This document shows, one piece after another, positions 1 to 8,752 of a DNA stretch of 64,000 nucleotides. Source of the DNA: Sediminibacillus halophilus (GTDB lineage Bacteria > Bacillota > Bacilli > Bacillales > Amphibacillaceae); the NCBI RefSeq assembly GCF_900103695.1, contig NZ_FNHF01000001.1, positions 1 through 64,000 on the forward strand. The letters are read 5' to 3'. A program made the translations under genes and the position numbers. The stretch's first letter is position 1; the number at the start of each line of letters is the position of its first letter. Below the pieces are notes generated by a model. The model made no database searches. It saw nothing but the letters and a program-made list of their open reading frames with translations, and was not told where the DNA came from.

Positions 1-103
1 CTGCGGGAGGAAAGGCCTCGGTGAGATCCCGCAGAGCGTGAGCTCGAGGAAGCTCACCAGCCGCCCGCGGAAAGCGCAGGGTATTTCCGCAGCGTCACAC
101 TCC
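1..103. repeat. Hairpin-rich intergenic repeat (left end cut by window)
   Basis: Three inverted repeats follow one another: CTGCGGGA (1-8) with TCCCGCAG (27-34), GTGAGCT with an AAGCTCAC arm (about 39-58), and CGCGGAAA with TTTCCGC (about 66-91). There is no coding potential. The sequence resembles dispersed non-coding elements I recall from Bacillaceae intergenic regions; that is memory, not a search. It may start outside the window. Confidence 0.45.
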
Positions 104-252
104 CACTCAATCAATGTAAGAAGTTTGGAAGACTAATTCAAACTATGGTGCAGTTTCTATCATCTGTCCCACTCCTAATCCTGAAAAATACTGGCGGCAA
201 TGTGGGGCGATTAGTTTTTATTTACTTTTTAATACACGAAAGAGGTGAATTT

Positions 253-675
253 ATGAACGTGCAAGGCATTAATCATTTGCTTTTTTCAGTAACGGACTTG
301 GAGAGGTCAATTGCTTTTTACCAAAATGTATTCGATGCCAAGCTGCTCGTAAAGGGGAGAAGTACTGCTTATTTTGATTTGAACGGGCTGTGGCTTGCCC
401 TCAATGTTGAAAAAGATATCCCAAGAAGGGAGATTCATCAGTCCTATACACATATCGCTTTTTCGATTGAAAAGTCGGAACTCGAACAAGCATGTAGAAA
501 GTTAGAGGAGCTAGAAGTCCCTATTTTGGAAGGCAGAAGCCGCGATGAGCGGGATAAATCCTCGATTTATTTTACAGACCCGGATGGACACAAATTTGAG
601 TTTCATACTGGTACACTGCAGGATCGATTGGAATACTATCGACAGGCAAAGCCGCATATGGAATTTTTCTCCTAA
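253..675 (+). CDS. fosB: FosB-type metallothiol transferase (fosfomycin resistance)
   Basis: A 140-residue VOC-fold (glyoxalase/bleomycin-resistance) protein that would add a low-molecular-weight thiol (bacillithiol in Bacillaceae) to fosfomycin in the cytoplasm. Metal ligands are visible as H8 (GINHLLFSV), H67 (YTHIAF) and E116 (GHKFEFHTG). The C-terminal stretch [13 protein letters not shown] is typical of FosB. The ATG at 253 follows an AGAGGTGA site; an upstream GTG in the same frame has no such site and adds non-family residues. It is monocistronic, facing yqhP across a bidirectional terminator. Length matches the family. Substrate is inferred from similarity. Confidence 0.9.
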   Translation: MNVQGINHLLFSVTDLERSIAFYQNVFDAKLLVKGRSTAYFDLNGLWLALNVEKDIPRREIHQSYTHIAFSIEKSELEQACRKLEELEVPILEGRSRDERDKSSIYFTDPDGHKFEFHTGTLQDRLEYYRQAKPHMEFFS

Positions 676-777
676 CAGAATTCAGTTTCACTCTCCTTCC
701 CAAGAAGAGCTTACTACATAATGGGATGGTCGGTCACAGCTTAAATCATAGAGAATCCTCTGACCCACATAAAAATA

Positions 778-805
778 ATCGAGCTTACAGAGAAGCTCGA
801 TTTTT
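778..805. terminator. Bidirectional terminator between fosB and yqhP
   Basis: ATCGAGCTT (778-786) pairs with AAGCTCGAT (793-801) around a 6-nt loop. T-rich tails lie on both strands (TTTTT after 801; AAAAA before 778). The hairpin overlaps the last codons of the minus-strand gene. Confidence 0.8.
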
Positions 806-1171
806 CCGCTTGTGTTTATTTCCGTCAATCACCCGCAAATGGGTGGCGCGGGCACGATTGTTTTTTTTCTGCTTCAAGAGTGGGGCATTCTTTTTAGCAG
901 CCTGAGAAAATGTTTTTTTGCTAGCCGCATCTTCCCCTTTGTATTTCATCTTCGATTGCTTTACTGCTTTCTTATACTTTTTTAATTCATTCGATGTACG
1001 CTTGCGGATGAAAAAGTAGTAAACGACCCCGTATAATGCAGCGCCGACCGCTACCATCATGACCAAATTCATTAATAATCCACTTGTATTCGTTAACAGC
1101 TGAGCAGCAAACCCAAATATAGCAAGGCCGATCAGTAAATAAATAAAAAGGGACATCTTACTGCGAGTCAT
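785..1171 (-). CDS. yqhP: YqhP-like small membrane protein (SA1362 family)
   Basis: A 128-residue protein with two predicted membrane segments (about residues 8-26 and 32-53) and a strongly basic cytoplasmic tail rich in Lys/Arg. Size, topology and position beside yqhR-aroQ match the uncharacterised YqhP/SA1362 family. The start is the ATG at 1171 (MTRSKMS), preceded on the minus strand by an AGGAGG-like site. In B. subtilis yqhQ lies between yqhP and yqhR; here it is absent. Molecular function is unknown. Confidence 0.75.
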   Translation of the reverse strand: MTRSKMSLFIYLLIGLAIFGFAAQLLTNTSGLLMNLVMMVAVGAALYGVVYYFFIRKRTSNELKKYKKAVKQSKMKYKGEDAASKKTFSQAAKKNAPLLKQKKNNRARATHLRVIDGNKHKRKNRASL

Positions 1172-1672
1172 CTAATCAAGTCCTCCTTTCACCAGCGAAA
1201 TAACCATTTCGATTTCTCTTACTATCCTGTATACCACTAGGGGAATGTCTTTTATCCTTTAAATTGGATTTTTCCAAAGAAAAAATCGGAATAACTAAAA
1301 ATGTATGGGTGGTTGATGCAGGAAGCAGATGATCGAAAAAAATAGTACGATAGCAGACTTCATTAATAACGTTTCCCGAAAAGAAAGATTTTACACCGTT
1401 TAAGTGGATTTTTCTTTCCAATTAATGAAGCATTTCGGGAAAAAGCATATTGTCACTTACGAATAAATTCTTCCCCGATAGACCAATATTATTCATTATC
1501 ATACGCTATTTTCCGAAAAGAATTTTGACCCTTGTCACAGTGTGAAAGCATATCTTTATTTTACTAAAAAAATATTTAGATAACTAGCGGATTTTTTAAA
1601 GTGTTACAAAAGAAGTAGATGGATGAAATTAAAGGTTATTGGCCATTCTTATAAAGGAAGGTGGTGTTATCT
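1172..1672. other. Intergenic region between divergent yqhP and yqhR
   Basis: About 500 AT-rich bases. It must hold the divergent promoters, but I saw no hexamer pair convincing enough to annotate. A minus-strand open frame at 1176-1421 has no recognisable family or good ribosome binding site. No trace of yqhQ was recognised. Confidence 0.5.
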
Positions 1673-2191
1673 ATGGATAAAGACAATGAAAATTTAGAGC
1701 AAAATAAACAGGAAAAATCTGTTTCCTTTTTTCGGAAAGCCTTGTTCACTGGTTTTTTCGGAGGCGTGCTATGGAGCTTCATTGGTTATGTTGCGTCATT
1801 CTTCAATTTCACTTCCTATTCACCAGCAACTTTCATTCTCAGACCCTGGCTGACTATGGCTTGGACTGATGGCTGGCTTGGTGAGGTAATTTCCATCTTT
1901 GCTATAGGCCTGTTGTCGATTGGAACAGCTGCTATTTTTTACTTCTTTATGAAAACGGTGGAAGGAATCTGGCCAAGTGCTATTTTCGGTATTGCTTTGT
2001 GGTTCCTGGTTTTTTATCTATTGAATCCGATGTTTCCTAATGTGCCAAAAATGACAAAGCTGGACAGCGATACCGTCGTGACAACCATTTGTCTGTTTTT
2101 GTTGTATGGCACCTTTATCGGTTATTCGATAGCATATAATTATCAGGATGCACAAAGGGCCGGGGGAAAAAATTATTCAAAGGATAGTTAA
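1673..2191 (+). CDS. yqhR: YqhR family membrane protein
   Basis: A 172-residue protein with a short hydrophilic N terminus and four predicted membrane helices (roughly residues 25-45, 60-88, 95-113 and 130-152). It matches the YqhR family by length, topology and place directly before aroQ. I chose the ATG at 1673 (MDKDNENL) because AAGGAAGGTGG lies about 10 nt upstream; a GTG at 1661 sits inside that site. Function is unknown; the family is conserved in Bacillaceae. Confidence 0.8.
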   Translation: MDKDNENLEQNKQEKSVSFFRKALFTGFFGGVLWSFIGYVASFFNFTSYSPATFILRPWLTMAWTDGWLGEVISIFAIGLLSIGTAAIFYFFMKTVEGIWPSAIFGIALWFLVFYLLNPMFPNVPKMTKLDSDTVVTTICLFLLYGTFIGYSIAYNYQDAQRAGGKNYSKDS

Positions 2192-2250
2192 TTATGATAA
2201 ACTGAAAGATGATGTATCAGTATAGATGGTAAAGGGATGGGGAAGTTGCA

Positions 2251-2691
2251 ATGAAGCGATTATTACTGTTGAATGGTCCGAATCTGAACAGACTTGGCAA
2301 ACGGGAGCCGTCAATTTATGGCACAACGACTTTGGAAGATGTGCATGCAGAGATAAAACAGTTAACGGCTGCTTATGGATGGGAATTGGACACTTTCCAA
2401 TCGAATCACGAAGGGGAATTAATTGATTGTTTGCAAGATGCCGAGGGTACATATCAGGGGATTGTATTCAATCCAGGAGCATATACACACACTAGCATCG
2501 CCATCCGGGATGCAATCAGCGGTATAGATGTTCCAGTCATCGAAGTTCATATTTCCAACATACATCAGAGGGAAGCTTTCCGTCATCATTCCATGCTTGC
2601 ATCAGTATGCTATGGTCAAGTGGTTGGACTGGGTACGACAGGATATCGTTTGGCAACTTTAGCATTTCTGGAAGAAAACAAGAAAGGATGA
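2251..2691 (+). CDS. aroQ: Type II 3-dehydroquinate dehydratase
   Basis: A 146-residue class II dehydroquinase that converts 3-dehydroquinate to 3-dehydroshikimate in the shikimate pathway. The family hallmarks GPNLNRLGKREPSIYG (catalytic Tyr at residue 23), NPGAYTHTS and EVHISN with the catalytic His near residue 100 are all present. A GGGGAAG site precedes the ATG. Its stop lies 2 nt before the next gene, so the two are probably translationally coupled, as with yqhS-yqhT in B. subtilis. Confidence 0.97.
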   Translation: MKRLLLLNGPNLNRLGKREPSIYGTTTLEDVHAEIKQLTAAYGWELDTFQSNHEGELIDCLQDAEGTYQGIVFNPGAYTHTSIAIRDAISGIDVPVIEVHISNIHQREAFRHHSMLASVCYGQVVGLGTTGYRLATLAFLEENKKG

Positions 2692-2693
2692 GG

Positions 2694-3758
2694 ATGATGG
2701 GGAAACTGGAGAAGCTAAGACAGGCGCTAAAGGATCAGAATTTAGATGCATTGTTAATTACGAGTGCAAAAAATCGCAGATACATAACCGGATTTACCGG
2801 AACGGCTGGAGTTGTGCTGGTAAGTGCTGATAAGGCACTGTTTATCACTGACTTTCGCTATACGGAGCAGGCTGGTGAACAGGTGAAGGATTTCGAAATC
2901 ATCGAACACAAGCAGCCGATTCATCAAGAGGTTGCCGATCAAGTGAAGAAGATGGGCGGCAAGAAACTCGGCTTTGAAAAAGCGGATATGACATATGGAC
3001 TTTATGAGCAGTACCATGAGCAGATTGAAGCCGAACTTGTACCTACCAGCGGTTTAGTAGAAAAACTCCGTTTAGTCAAATCGGAAGAAGAGCTTGATAT
3101 TATAAAAGCTGCCGCACAAATTGCCGACGCTGCATTCGAGCACATTTTGACTTTTATCAAGCCTGGGGTAAAAGAAATCGATGTATCAAATGAACTTGAG
3201 TTCTTTATGAGGAAGCAAGGGGCAACTTCTTCGAGCTTTGATATCATTGTTGCATCCGGCCTGCGTTCAGCCCTTCCGCATGGAGTGGCCTCAAACAAGG
3301 AAATTCAGAAGGGTGAACTTGTTACACTTGATTTCGGCGCACTTTATAAAGGGTATGCTTCGGATATCACCCGGACGGTGGCTGTAGGTAATATTAGTGA
3401 TGAATTAAAAACAATTTATAATACGGTTTTAGAAGCACAGTTAAAAGGAATGGAAGGAATAAAAGCCGGAATAACCGGTAAAGAAGCGGATGCATTAACA
3501 AGAGATTATATTGAAGAAAAGGGATATGGAAACTATTTTGGACACTCTACCGGACATGGCCTCGGACTGGATGTCCATGAAGGACCTGCGTTGTCACATC
3601 GGAGCGGACAGGTCCTTGAAGAGGGGATGGTCGTGACCGTAGAACCGGGCATCTATGTTCCCAATGTTGGAGGGTGCCGAATTGAAGATGATACCTTGGT
3701 GACCAAGGAAGGAAATGAATCTCTTAGCTTCGCACCGAAAGAATTGATAACCTTATAG
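2694..3758 (+). CDS. yqhT: Xaa-Pro aminopeptidase (YqhT type, M24B)
   Basis: A 354-residue creatinase-fold (pita-bread) metallopeptidase predicted to remove N-terminal residues preceding proline in the cytoplasm. An N-terminal creatinase-like domain covers about residues 1-125. The catalytic domain carries the metal ligands in LDFGALYKGYASDITRT, the HSTGHGLG/HEGP histidines, VEPGIY and RIEDD. Start choices are ATG 2688, 2694 or 2697; AAAGG at 2683-2687 favours 2694 or 2697. It sits between aroQ and efp, the usual Bacillus order. Confidence 0.93.
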   Translation: MMGKLEKLRQALKDQNLDALLITSAKNRRYITGFTGTAGVVLVSADKALFITDFRYTEQAGEQVKDFEIIEHKQPIHQEVADQVKKMGGKKLGFEKADMTYGLYEQYHEQIEAELVPTSGLVEKLRLVKSEEELDIIKAAAQIADAAFEHILTFIKPGVKEIDVSNELEFFMRKQGATSSSFDIIVASGLRSALPHGVASNKEIQKGELVTLDFGALYKGYASDITRTVAVGNISDELKTIYNTVLEAQLKGMEGIKAGITGKEADALTRDYIEEKGYGNYFGHSTGHGLGLDVHEGPALSHRSGQVLEEGMVVTVEPGIYVPNVGGCRIEDDTLVTKEGNESLSFAPKELITL

Positions 3759-3783
3759 TTGAGGGAATGAAGGAGGAAATAGC

Positions 3784-4341
3784 ATGATTTCAGTAAACGA
3801 TTTTCGTACAGGACTAACAATTGAAGTAGACAATGGTATTTGGCAGGTATTGGACTTTCAGCATGTGAAGCCAGGTAAAGGAGCTGCTTTTGTCCGATCA
3901 AAGCTACGTAATCTGCGGAACGGAAACATCCAGGAGAAAACCTTTCGGGCTGGTGAGAAAGTAAGCCGTGCCCATATTGAAAATAGAAAAATGCAATATC
4001 TTTATGCTTCTGGTGATACGCATACATTTATGGATACCAATACTTATGAACAGCTGGAATTGCAGGGAAACCAAATTGAATATGAATTAAAATTTCTCCG
4101 CGAAAATATGGAAGTAAATATTATGACATATGGCGGCGAAACGTTGGGAGTCGAGCTTCCTAACAACGTAGAATTGAAAGTTGAAGAAACAGAACCAGGT
4201 ATTAAAGGAGATACAGCAAGCGGTGGTACCAAGCCGGCGCTTCTCGAAACAGGACTAAGCGTACAAGTGCCTTTCTTCATCAACGAAGGTGACGTGCTTG
4301 TGATTAGTACGTCAGATGGAAAATATGTATCCCGTGCCTAA
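3784..4341 (+). CDS. efp: Translation elongation factor P
   Basis: A 185-residue three-domain factor that binds between the ribosomal P and E sites and relieves stalling at polyproline stretches. The N-terminal KOW-like domain includes the loop [10 protein letters not shown] with Lys32 at the tip, the residue modified in many species (5-aminopentanol in B. subtilis). The family C-terminal signature [16 protein letters not shown] is intact. AGGAGG precedes the ATG by 7 nt. It ends an aroQ-yqhT-efp unit closed by a clear terminator. Confidence 0.98.
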   Translation: MISVNDFRTGLTIEVDNGIWQVLDFQHVKPGKGAAFVRSKLRNLRNGNIQEKTFRAGEKVSRAHIENRKMQYLYASGDTHTFMDTNTYEQLELQGNQIEYELKFLRENMEVNIMTYGGETLGVELPNNVELKVEETEPGIKGDTASGGTKPALLETGLSVQVPFFINEGDVLVISTSDGKYVSRA

Positions 4342-4366
4342 TCCAATACAAAATAACTGCAAATTT

Positions 4367-4404
4367 AAAAACCAGTTCGCATTAAGACGCGGACTGGTTT
4401 TTTT
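4367..4404 (+). terminator. Terminator after efp
   Basis: AACCAGTTCGC pairs with GCGGACTGGTT (one G-U) around an 8-nt loop, followed by a T7 tract. Confidence 0.9.
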
Positions 4405-4735
4405 ATTGGCACTTTGTTGAAGAAGATGACAGACCCTCTCCAACAAAGTCGTTAGTGAATGACAGTCTTCGGGGTCAGTCCCCGAAAACCAGTCCCCGCA
4501 AACAAAAAACAACTCCATTTTATATCGAATTCATATGCAAAGGGGAAAATTAGTATTCACAGGTTCCCTACTGACCGCTTTTGGTTATTATTATAGTCTC
4601 CTGCCCCTCACTTATTCTTCTTGGCTGAACTATTCATTTAAGGGGGACAGTCCCCACCACTCTGTTACTGCTTTCTCATTTTAAAGATCCTGTTTCTGTG
4701 GTTCTATCATTCCGTCATTGTGCTTGTTTTCGTTT
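4405..4735. other. Gene-free stretch before the spoIIIA promoter, with two GGGGAC palindromes
   Basis: No gene was recognised. B. subtilis carries the small gene yqhV here; no equivalent was found. Two short palindromes are present: TTCGGGG-TCAGT-CCCCGAA (4468-4486) and GGGGACAGTCCCC (4643-4655). Related motifs recur near 49900 in this window. Confidence 0.5.
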
Positions 4736-4764
4736 GTCATATTTGGCGGTGTGCGGCATACATT
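4736..4764 (+). promoter_or_regulatory. Sigma-E promoter of the spoIIIA operon
   Basis: GTCATATT (4736-4743), a 13-nt spacer, then CATACATT (4757-4764). This is an almost exact match to the sigma-E consensus as known from B. subtilis, where sigma-E drives spoIIIA in the mother cell. The start site would be near 4771, leaving a leader of about 90 nt. Confidence 0.85.
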
Positions 4765-4857
4765 GTTGGTAGGAGAGATAGAAGTGATACGAAGGGTTGT
4801 GAACCCTCCATTTCATTGCTTTCTAAAATCTCATAGAGCAAAGCGAGGGTGGGTTTT

Positions 4858-5835
4858 GTGGAAGAAATTTTAAGATTGTTTTCAGAACCGTCCAGGACAA
4901 GCCTTGCCAGCATTATCGGCAAGCGTTGGACAAGTCTTCAAGAGATAAGGGTAAGGCTGTCCCGGCCGATTGAACTGATTTTTGACAGCCGAAATGAATG
5001 GGCGAATGGATTGATACCGATGAAAGAGGACGGGATTTTTCTATTGAATCAAATCAGCCAATTTTCCCTTTATCGCCTGGAGGACGAACTACGCGAAGGG
5101 TTTATCACGATAGAAGGCGGACACCGTATCGGTCTCTCTGGAAAGGTGAATACAGTAAAAGGATCTGTTAAAGCGATAAAGGATATTTCCTCTTTTAATA
5201 TACGGATTGCTAAAGAAAAACAGGGAAGTGCGGAAGAAATTATTCCGTTTCTATATGAGAAAGATTACTTAAATACGTTGATCATCGGGCCACCGCAGAC
5301 TGGGAAAACGACCATGCTAAGAGATATTGTAAGGATGGTATCCTCAGGCTGGGGACAGGCGACAGGCAGAAAGACGGCGGTAATCGATGAACGTTCTGAA
5401 ATCGGGGGCAGTGTAGATGGGATACCACAGCATAATCTTGGTCCTCGCACCGATATCATGGACGCTTGTCCGAAGGCAGACGGTATGATGATGATGATTA
5501 GATCCATGTCTCCAGAGGTTTTACTCGTTGATGAAATTGGCAGCGAAAAAGATGTACAAGCCTTAATGGAAGCACTTTATGCCGGTGTGAAAGTGATTTG
5601 TTCCATTCATGGTGACTATCTGCATGAATTGAAAAAACGGCCTTCCTTACTGCCGCTTTTTGAAAGCAATGCTTTCCAAAGGTATGTAGTGTTAGAGAAA
5701 AAAGTGGCTCCGGGGACAGTGAAATGGATTTTAAATGAAAGCGGAGAGCGTATCGAGAGGAAACAGAGGTGCAGACAAAATGAAGTGGATAGGAGCAATT
5801 CTACTGCTTTGCGCAACTACGTGGGCAGGTTTTGA
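4858..5835 (+). CDS. spoIIIAA: Stage III sporulation protein AA (ATPase)
   Basis: A 325-residue secretion-type ATPase of the SpoIIIA-SpoIIQ channel, acting on the mother-cell side of the engulfed forespore. Walker A is GPPQTGKTT and the Walker B region is VLLVDEIG. Start: GTG 4858 lies 5-6 nt after GAGGGTGG; an earlier GTG at 4849 overlaps that site. The 3' end overlaps spoIIIAB by 56 nt, so the last ~18 residues (RSNSTALRNYVGRF) are read in another frame of spoIIIAB. First gene of the sigma-E operon. Confidence 0.95.
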   Translation: MEEILRLFSEPSRTSLASIIGKRWTSLQEIRVRLSRPIELIFDSRNEWANGLIPMKEDGIFLLNQISQFSLYRLEDELREGFITIEGGHRIGLSGKVNTVKGSVKAIKDISSFNIRIAKEKQGSAEEIIPFLYEKDYLNTLIIGPPQTGKTTMLRDIVRMVSSGWGQATGRKTAVIDERSEIGGSVDGIPQHNLGPRTDIMDACPKADGMMMMIRSMSPEVLLVDEIGSEKDVQALMEALYAGVKVICSIHGDYLHELKKRPSLLPLFESNAFQRYVVLEKKVAPGTVKWILNESGERIERKQRCRQNEVDRSNSTALRNYVGRF

Positions 5836-6292
5836 ATTTTCAAGAAAATTGAGCGATCGTCCAGTGCAGATTCGTCAGTTGAAAAGTGCGCTGCAAATAT
5901 TAGAGGCGGAGATTTTATACAGTCAGGCTCCATTGGCGGAAGCGTGTGGAACTCTGGCACAACAACTTCCAAAGCCGGTATCGTTATTTTTTCAATCCGT
6001 GAATAAAGACTTACAGGGTAATACAACCGATCTTTATCAAATATGGAAGTACAATCTTGATCGCTTTTGGCCGCATGCCGCTTTGAAAGACAGCGAGAAG
6101 GAGGTCCTAAAACAATTTGGCAGGACATTGGGACAGCATGATTTTTCCCAACAGCAAAAACATATTCAATTAGCGCTGACCCACTTGGACAGAGAACTGG
6201 AGGAAGCGCAAAATCAGCAGCTGAAATATAGCAAAATGGTCAAAAGTCTTGGGTTTTTAACAGGATTATTAGTCGTCCTACTCTTGATATAG
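5780..6292 (+). CDS. spoIIIAB: Stage III sporulation protein AB
   Basis: A 170-residue membrane protein with an N-terminal helix (about 3-20), a long soluble helical part and a hydrophobic C terminus. It is related to type II secretion GspF-like inner-membrane proteins and part of the SpoIIIA complex. ATG 5780 (MKWIGAIL) follows AGAGGTG; the longer open frame upstream is the spoIIIAA overlap and is rejected. Length matches the family. Confidence 0.95.
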   Translation: MKWIGAILLLCATTWAGFEFSRKLSDRPVQIRQLKSALQILEAEILYSQAPLAEACGTLAQQLPKPVSLFFQSVNKDLQGNTTDLYQIWKYNLDRFWPHAALKDSEKEVLKQFGRTLGQHDFSQQQKHIQLALTHLDRELEEAQNQQLKYSKMVKSLGFLTGLLVVLLLI

Positions 6293-6314
6293 ACTAGAAA
6301 GGAGCAAACATAAC

Positions 6315-6521
6315 ATGCTAGGTGAGGCCGCCGTTCTATTTCAAATAGCAGGTATCGGAATCATTGTTGCCATGATTCATACAATACTGAAGCAAATGGG
6401 AAAAGAAGATATTGCTCATTTTGCCACGGTAGTCGGTTTCATCATCGTGATGATCATTGTCATCGATGAAATTGCTGACTTGTTCAATCAAATAAAATCT
6501 GTATTCCTTTTCCAGGGGTAG
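6315..6521 (+). CDS. spoIIIAC: Stage III sporulation protein AC
   Basis: A 68-residue, almost entirely hydrophobic protein with two membrane helices, the normal size for SpoIIIAC. It belongs to the membrane platform of the channel linking mother cell and forespore. AAAGGAG lies upstream of the ATG. It is separated from spoIIIAD by 2 nt. Confidence 0.95.
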   Translation: MLGEAAVLFQIAGIGIIVAMIHTILKQMGKEDIAHFATVVGFIIVMIIVIDEIADLFNQIKSVFLFQG

Positions 6522-6523
6522 CC

Positions 6524-6913
6524 ATGGAAATCTTTCACATCGTTAGTTTGGGGATCGTGGCAAGTTTACTGTACATCCTTTTGAAAGACCAACAATATTC
6601 AATGGCCTTCCTGCTGATTCTTATAACTGGTATTGTTATTTTTCTCGCAGTCATTCAGTATATTGGAGAAATTTTTTCGCTGATCAACAACCTTGGACAA
6701 AAAGCGAATATAAATGGAATCTATATCGAAACGATTTTAAAAATAATTGGTATTGCTTATATCGCAGATTTTGGTGCACATTTGACTCGCGATGCGGGAC
6801 TGGGATCTATTGCAGCAAAAATAGAACTGGCAGGAAAAGTGTTTATTTTGGTACTTGCAGTTCCGATTTTGACCGCTGTGATTGAAACAATTCTCGGTTT
6901 TTTACCGGTTTAA
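6524..6913 (+). CDS. spoIIIAD: Stage III sporulation protein AD
   Basis: A 129-residue protein with three to four membrane helices. SpoIIIAC and SpoIIIAD are related membrane subunits of the SpoIIIA complex. It has the usual length and order, and ends 19 nt before spoIIIAE. AGGGGTAG overlapping the spoIIIAC stop could serve as the ribosome binding site, consistent with translational coupling. Confidence 0.94.
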   Translation: MEIFHIVSLGIVASLLYILLKDQQYSMAFLLILITGIVIFLAVIQYIGEIFSLINNLGQKANINGIYIETILKIIGIAYIADFGAHLTRDAGLGSIAAKIELAGKVFILVLAVPILTAVIETILGFLPV

Positions 6914-6932
6914 ATGGAGGGGAGGAAAGACG

Positions 6933-8123
6933 ATGCACCAATTTACAAAATTCCTCATATTATTAGCCGTAGCGATAGCAACAATGATTCTCCTTCCTTC
7001 CCATGGCTTGGCTGCCACCGAGGAACCTAACCAGTTTGAACAATTAAATGAACAAACAGTCGACTCCATATCATTTGATGAGATAAAGGGTTACTGGAAC
7101 CATGTAGTCGATGAATACGGCGGTTATCTTCCAGGACTGCAAAAATCCACCTTTATGGAATTCATCAAAAATCAAGAATCTCTTTCGTTCAAAGATTGGG
7201 CCAAAGGCATTCTTCAATACTTGTTCCACGAAGTGATTATCAACGGTAAGTTGCTTGGCATGCTGATCTTGTTGACGTTATTTTGTGTGATTTTACAAAC
7301 GCTCCAATCCTCTTTTGAAAACAATAATATCAGCAAAATAGCTTATGCCATTGTTTATTTAGTCCTGATTGTCCTGGCATTGAACAGTTTTCATTCAGCC
7401 GCTTCTTATGCCAAAGAATCGATTGAATTGATGAGTGGATTTATGGTAGCACTGCTCCCTTTGTTGCTGGGTTTGATGGCCTCTTTGGGAAGTATGGCTG
7501 CTGTTTCTTTTTTTCACCCGGCAGTCGTATTTCTTATTCATATCAGTGTGCTGCTGATTTCCGTCGTTGTCCTGCCACTGTTCTTTTTGTCGGCGTTATT
7601 ATCCATTGTCAGTACGTTGAATGAACATTATAAAGCAACGCAGCTTGCTGATCTGCTGAAAAATATCGGGATAGGATTGCTAGGTGTGTTTCTCACAGCA
7701 TTTTTGGGAGTTATTTCCGTCCAGGGAGCAGCTACTGCAGTTCAGGATGGGATTGCTTTAAAAACCGCTAAGTTTGTCACCGGGAATTTTATTCCTGTGG
7801 TAGGACGGATGTTTACTGATGCCGCAGATACCGTTTTGAGTGCTTCTCTTTTGTTGAAAAATACTATCGGTTTAGTCGGTGTCATTCTTATACTAGGTAT
7901 CGCTCTGTTCCCTGCTGTGAAGATTTTTGTGATTGCCCTCATTTATAAGCTCGCTTCCGCTCTTCTTCAACCTATTGGGGATGGCCCTGTGATCGAGTGT
8001 ATGGACAGCATTAGCAAATATATTATTTATATATTTGCTGCACTGTTGATTGTTACCTTCATGTTCTTCCTTGCAATAGTAATCCTCGTTGCGTCCAGCA
8101 ATTTAACGGTGATGCTGCGATGA
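6933..8123 (+). CDS. spoIIIAE: Stage III sporulation protein AE
   Basis: A 396-residue polytopic protein starting with a signal-like helix (residues 5-22, ending near GLAA), then a short extracellular region and about seven membrane helices. It forms the large integral component of the SpoIIIA apparatus. GGAGGGGAGG lies 6 nt before ATG 6933. The longer frame from 6882 runs back into spoIIIAD and is rejected. Length fits the family. Confidence 0.95.
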   Translation: MHQFTKFLILLAVAIATMILLPSHGLAATEEPNQFEQLNEQTVDSISFDEIKGYWNHVVDEYGGYLPGLQKSTFMEFIKNQESLSFKDWAKGILQYLFHEVIINGKLLGMLILLTLFCVILQTLQSSFENNNISKIAYAIVYLVLIVLALNSFHSAASYAKESIELMSGFMVALLPLLLGLMASLGSMAAVSFFHPAVVFLIHISVLLISVVVLPLFFLSALLSIVSTLNEHYKATQLADLLKNIGIGLLGVFLTAFLGVISVQGAATAVQDGIALKTAKFVTGNFIPVVGRMFTDAADTVLSASLLLKNTIGLVGVILILGIALFPAVKIFVIALIYKLASALLQPIGDGPVIECMDSISKYIIYIFAALLIVTFMFFLAIVILVASSNLTVMLR

Positions 8124-8139
8124 ACAGGGAGGGATTAAC

Positions 8140-8751
8140 GTGAACTTACTGACGGAGTGGGTTACCCAAATTATTTTGTTTCTACTATTGGCGATGGTGA
8201 TCGATCTCCTGATGCCGAACTCCTCTATGAAAAAATACATCAAGGTAGTAGTCGGACTTGTATTGATACTGATCTTTTTACAACCATTGTTCCGGCTTTT
8301 TCAAATGGATATAGACACAATGATGTCCAAAGCTTCAGCTGGATTTGATACGGCAACCGAGGAAGAAGAAATGAAAAATTCAATCGATTTAAAGAAAAAA
8401 GAAATACAAGCCTCTCAACGTGCATATATTTTAGAAGAAATGGCTGTCCAAATGAAAAATGAAGTGGAAGAGGGGTTGGAACAAAAACATGATGTGGAAA
8501 TTGCTGATATCTCCTTTCAGTTTGAAGAGGGTGAAGACCTTTCTTTCGAAACGTTAAAAGGTATCCATGTTCTTTTAAGAAAACATCAAACGAACGTGGA
8601 GACAGAGGGTAGTGTGGAGGAGGTCGTGATCGATATTGGCGAAGAACCAGTAAAGGAGGACATGCCTGATTCAAAACCAATCAAGTCCTTTTTGTTTGAA
8701 GCATGGGGATTGGAAGATCAAACGATAACCATCAACTGGGAGGAGGGATAG
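8140..8751 (+). CDS. spoIIIAF: Stage III sporulation protein AF
   Basis: A 203-residue protein with two N-terminal membrane helices (about 8-24 and 34-50) and a charged soluble domain facing the space between mother cell and forespore. GTG start after CAGGGAGGG. It overlaps no neighbour and is followed one nucleotide later by spoIIIAG. Sequence is poorly conserved in the family, so the call rests on topology, length and operon position. Confidence 0.93.
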   Translation: MNLLTEWVTQIILFLLLAMVIDLLMPNSSMKKYIKVVVGLVLILIFLQPLFRLFQMDIDTMMSKASAGFDTATEEEEMKNSIDLKKKEIQASQRAYILEEMAVQMKNEVEEGLEQKHDVEIADISFQFEEGEDLSFETLKGIHVLLRKHQTNVETEGSVEEVVIDIGEEPVKEDMPDSKPIKSFLFEAWGLEDQTITINWEEG

Positions 8752-8752
8752 A

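Noticed and set aside
1176-1421. Minus-strand open frame of 81 codons upstream of yqhP
   Set aside because: No recognisable family, unusual composition, poor ribosome binding site; it lies where divergent promoters are expected.
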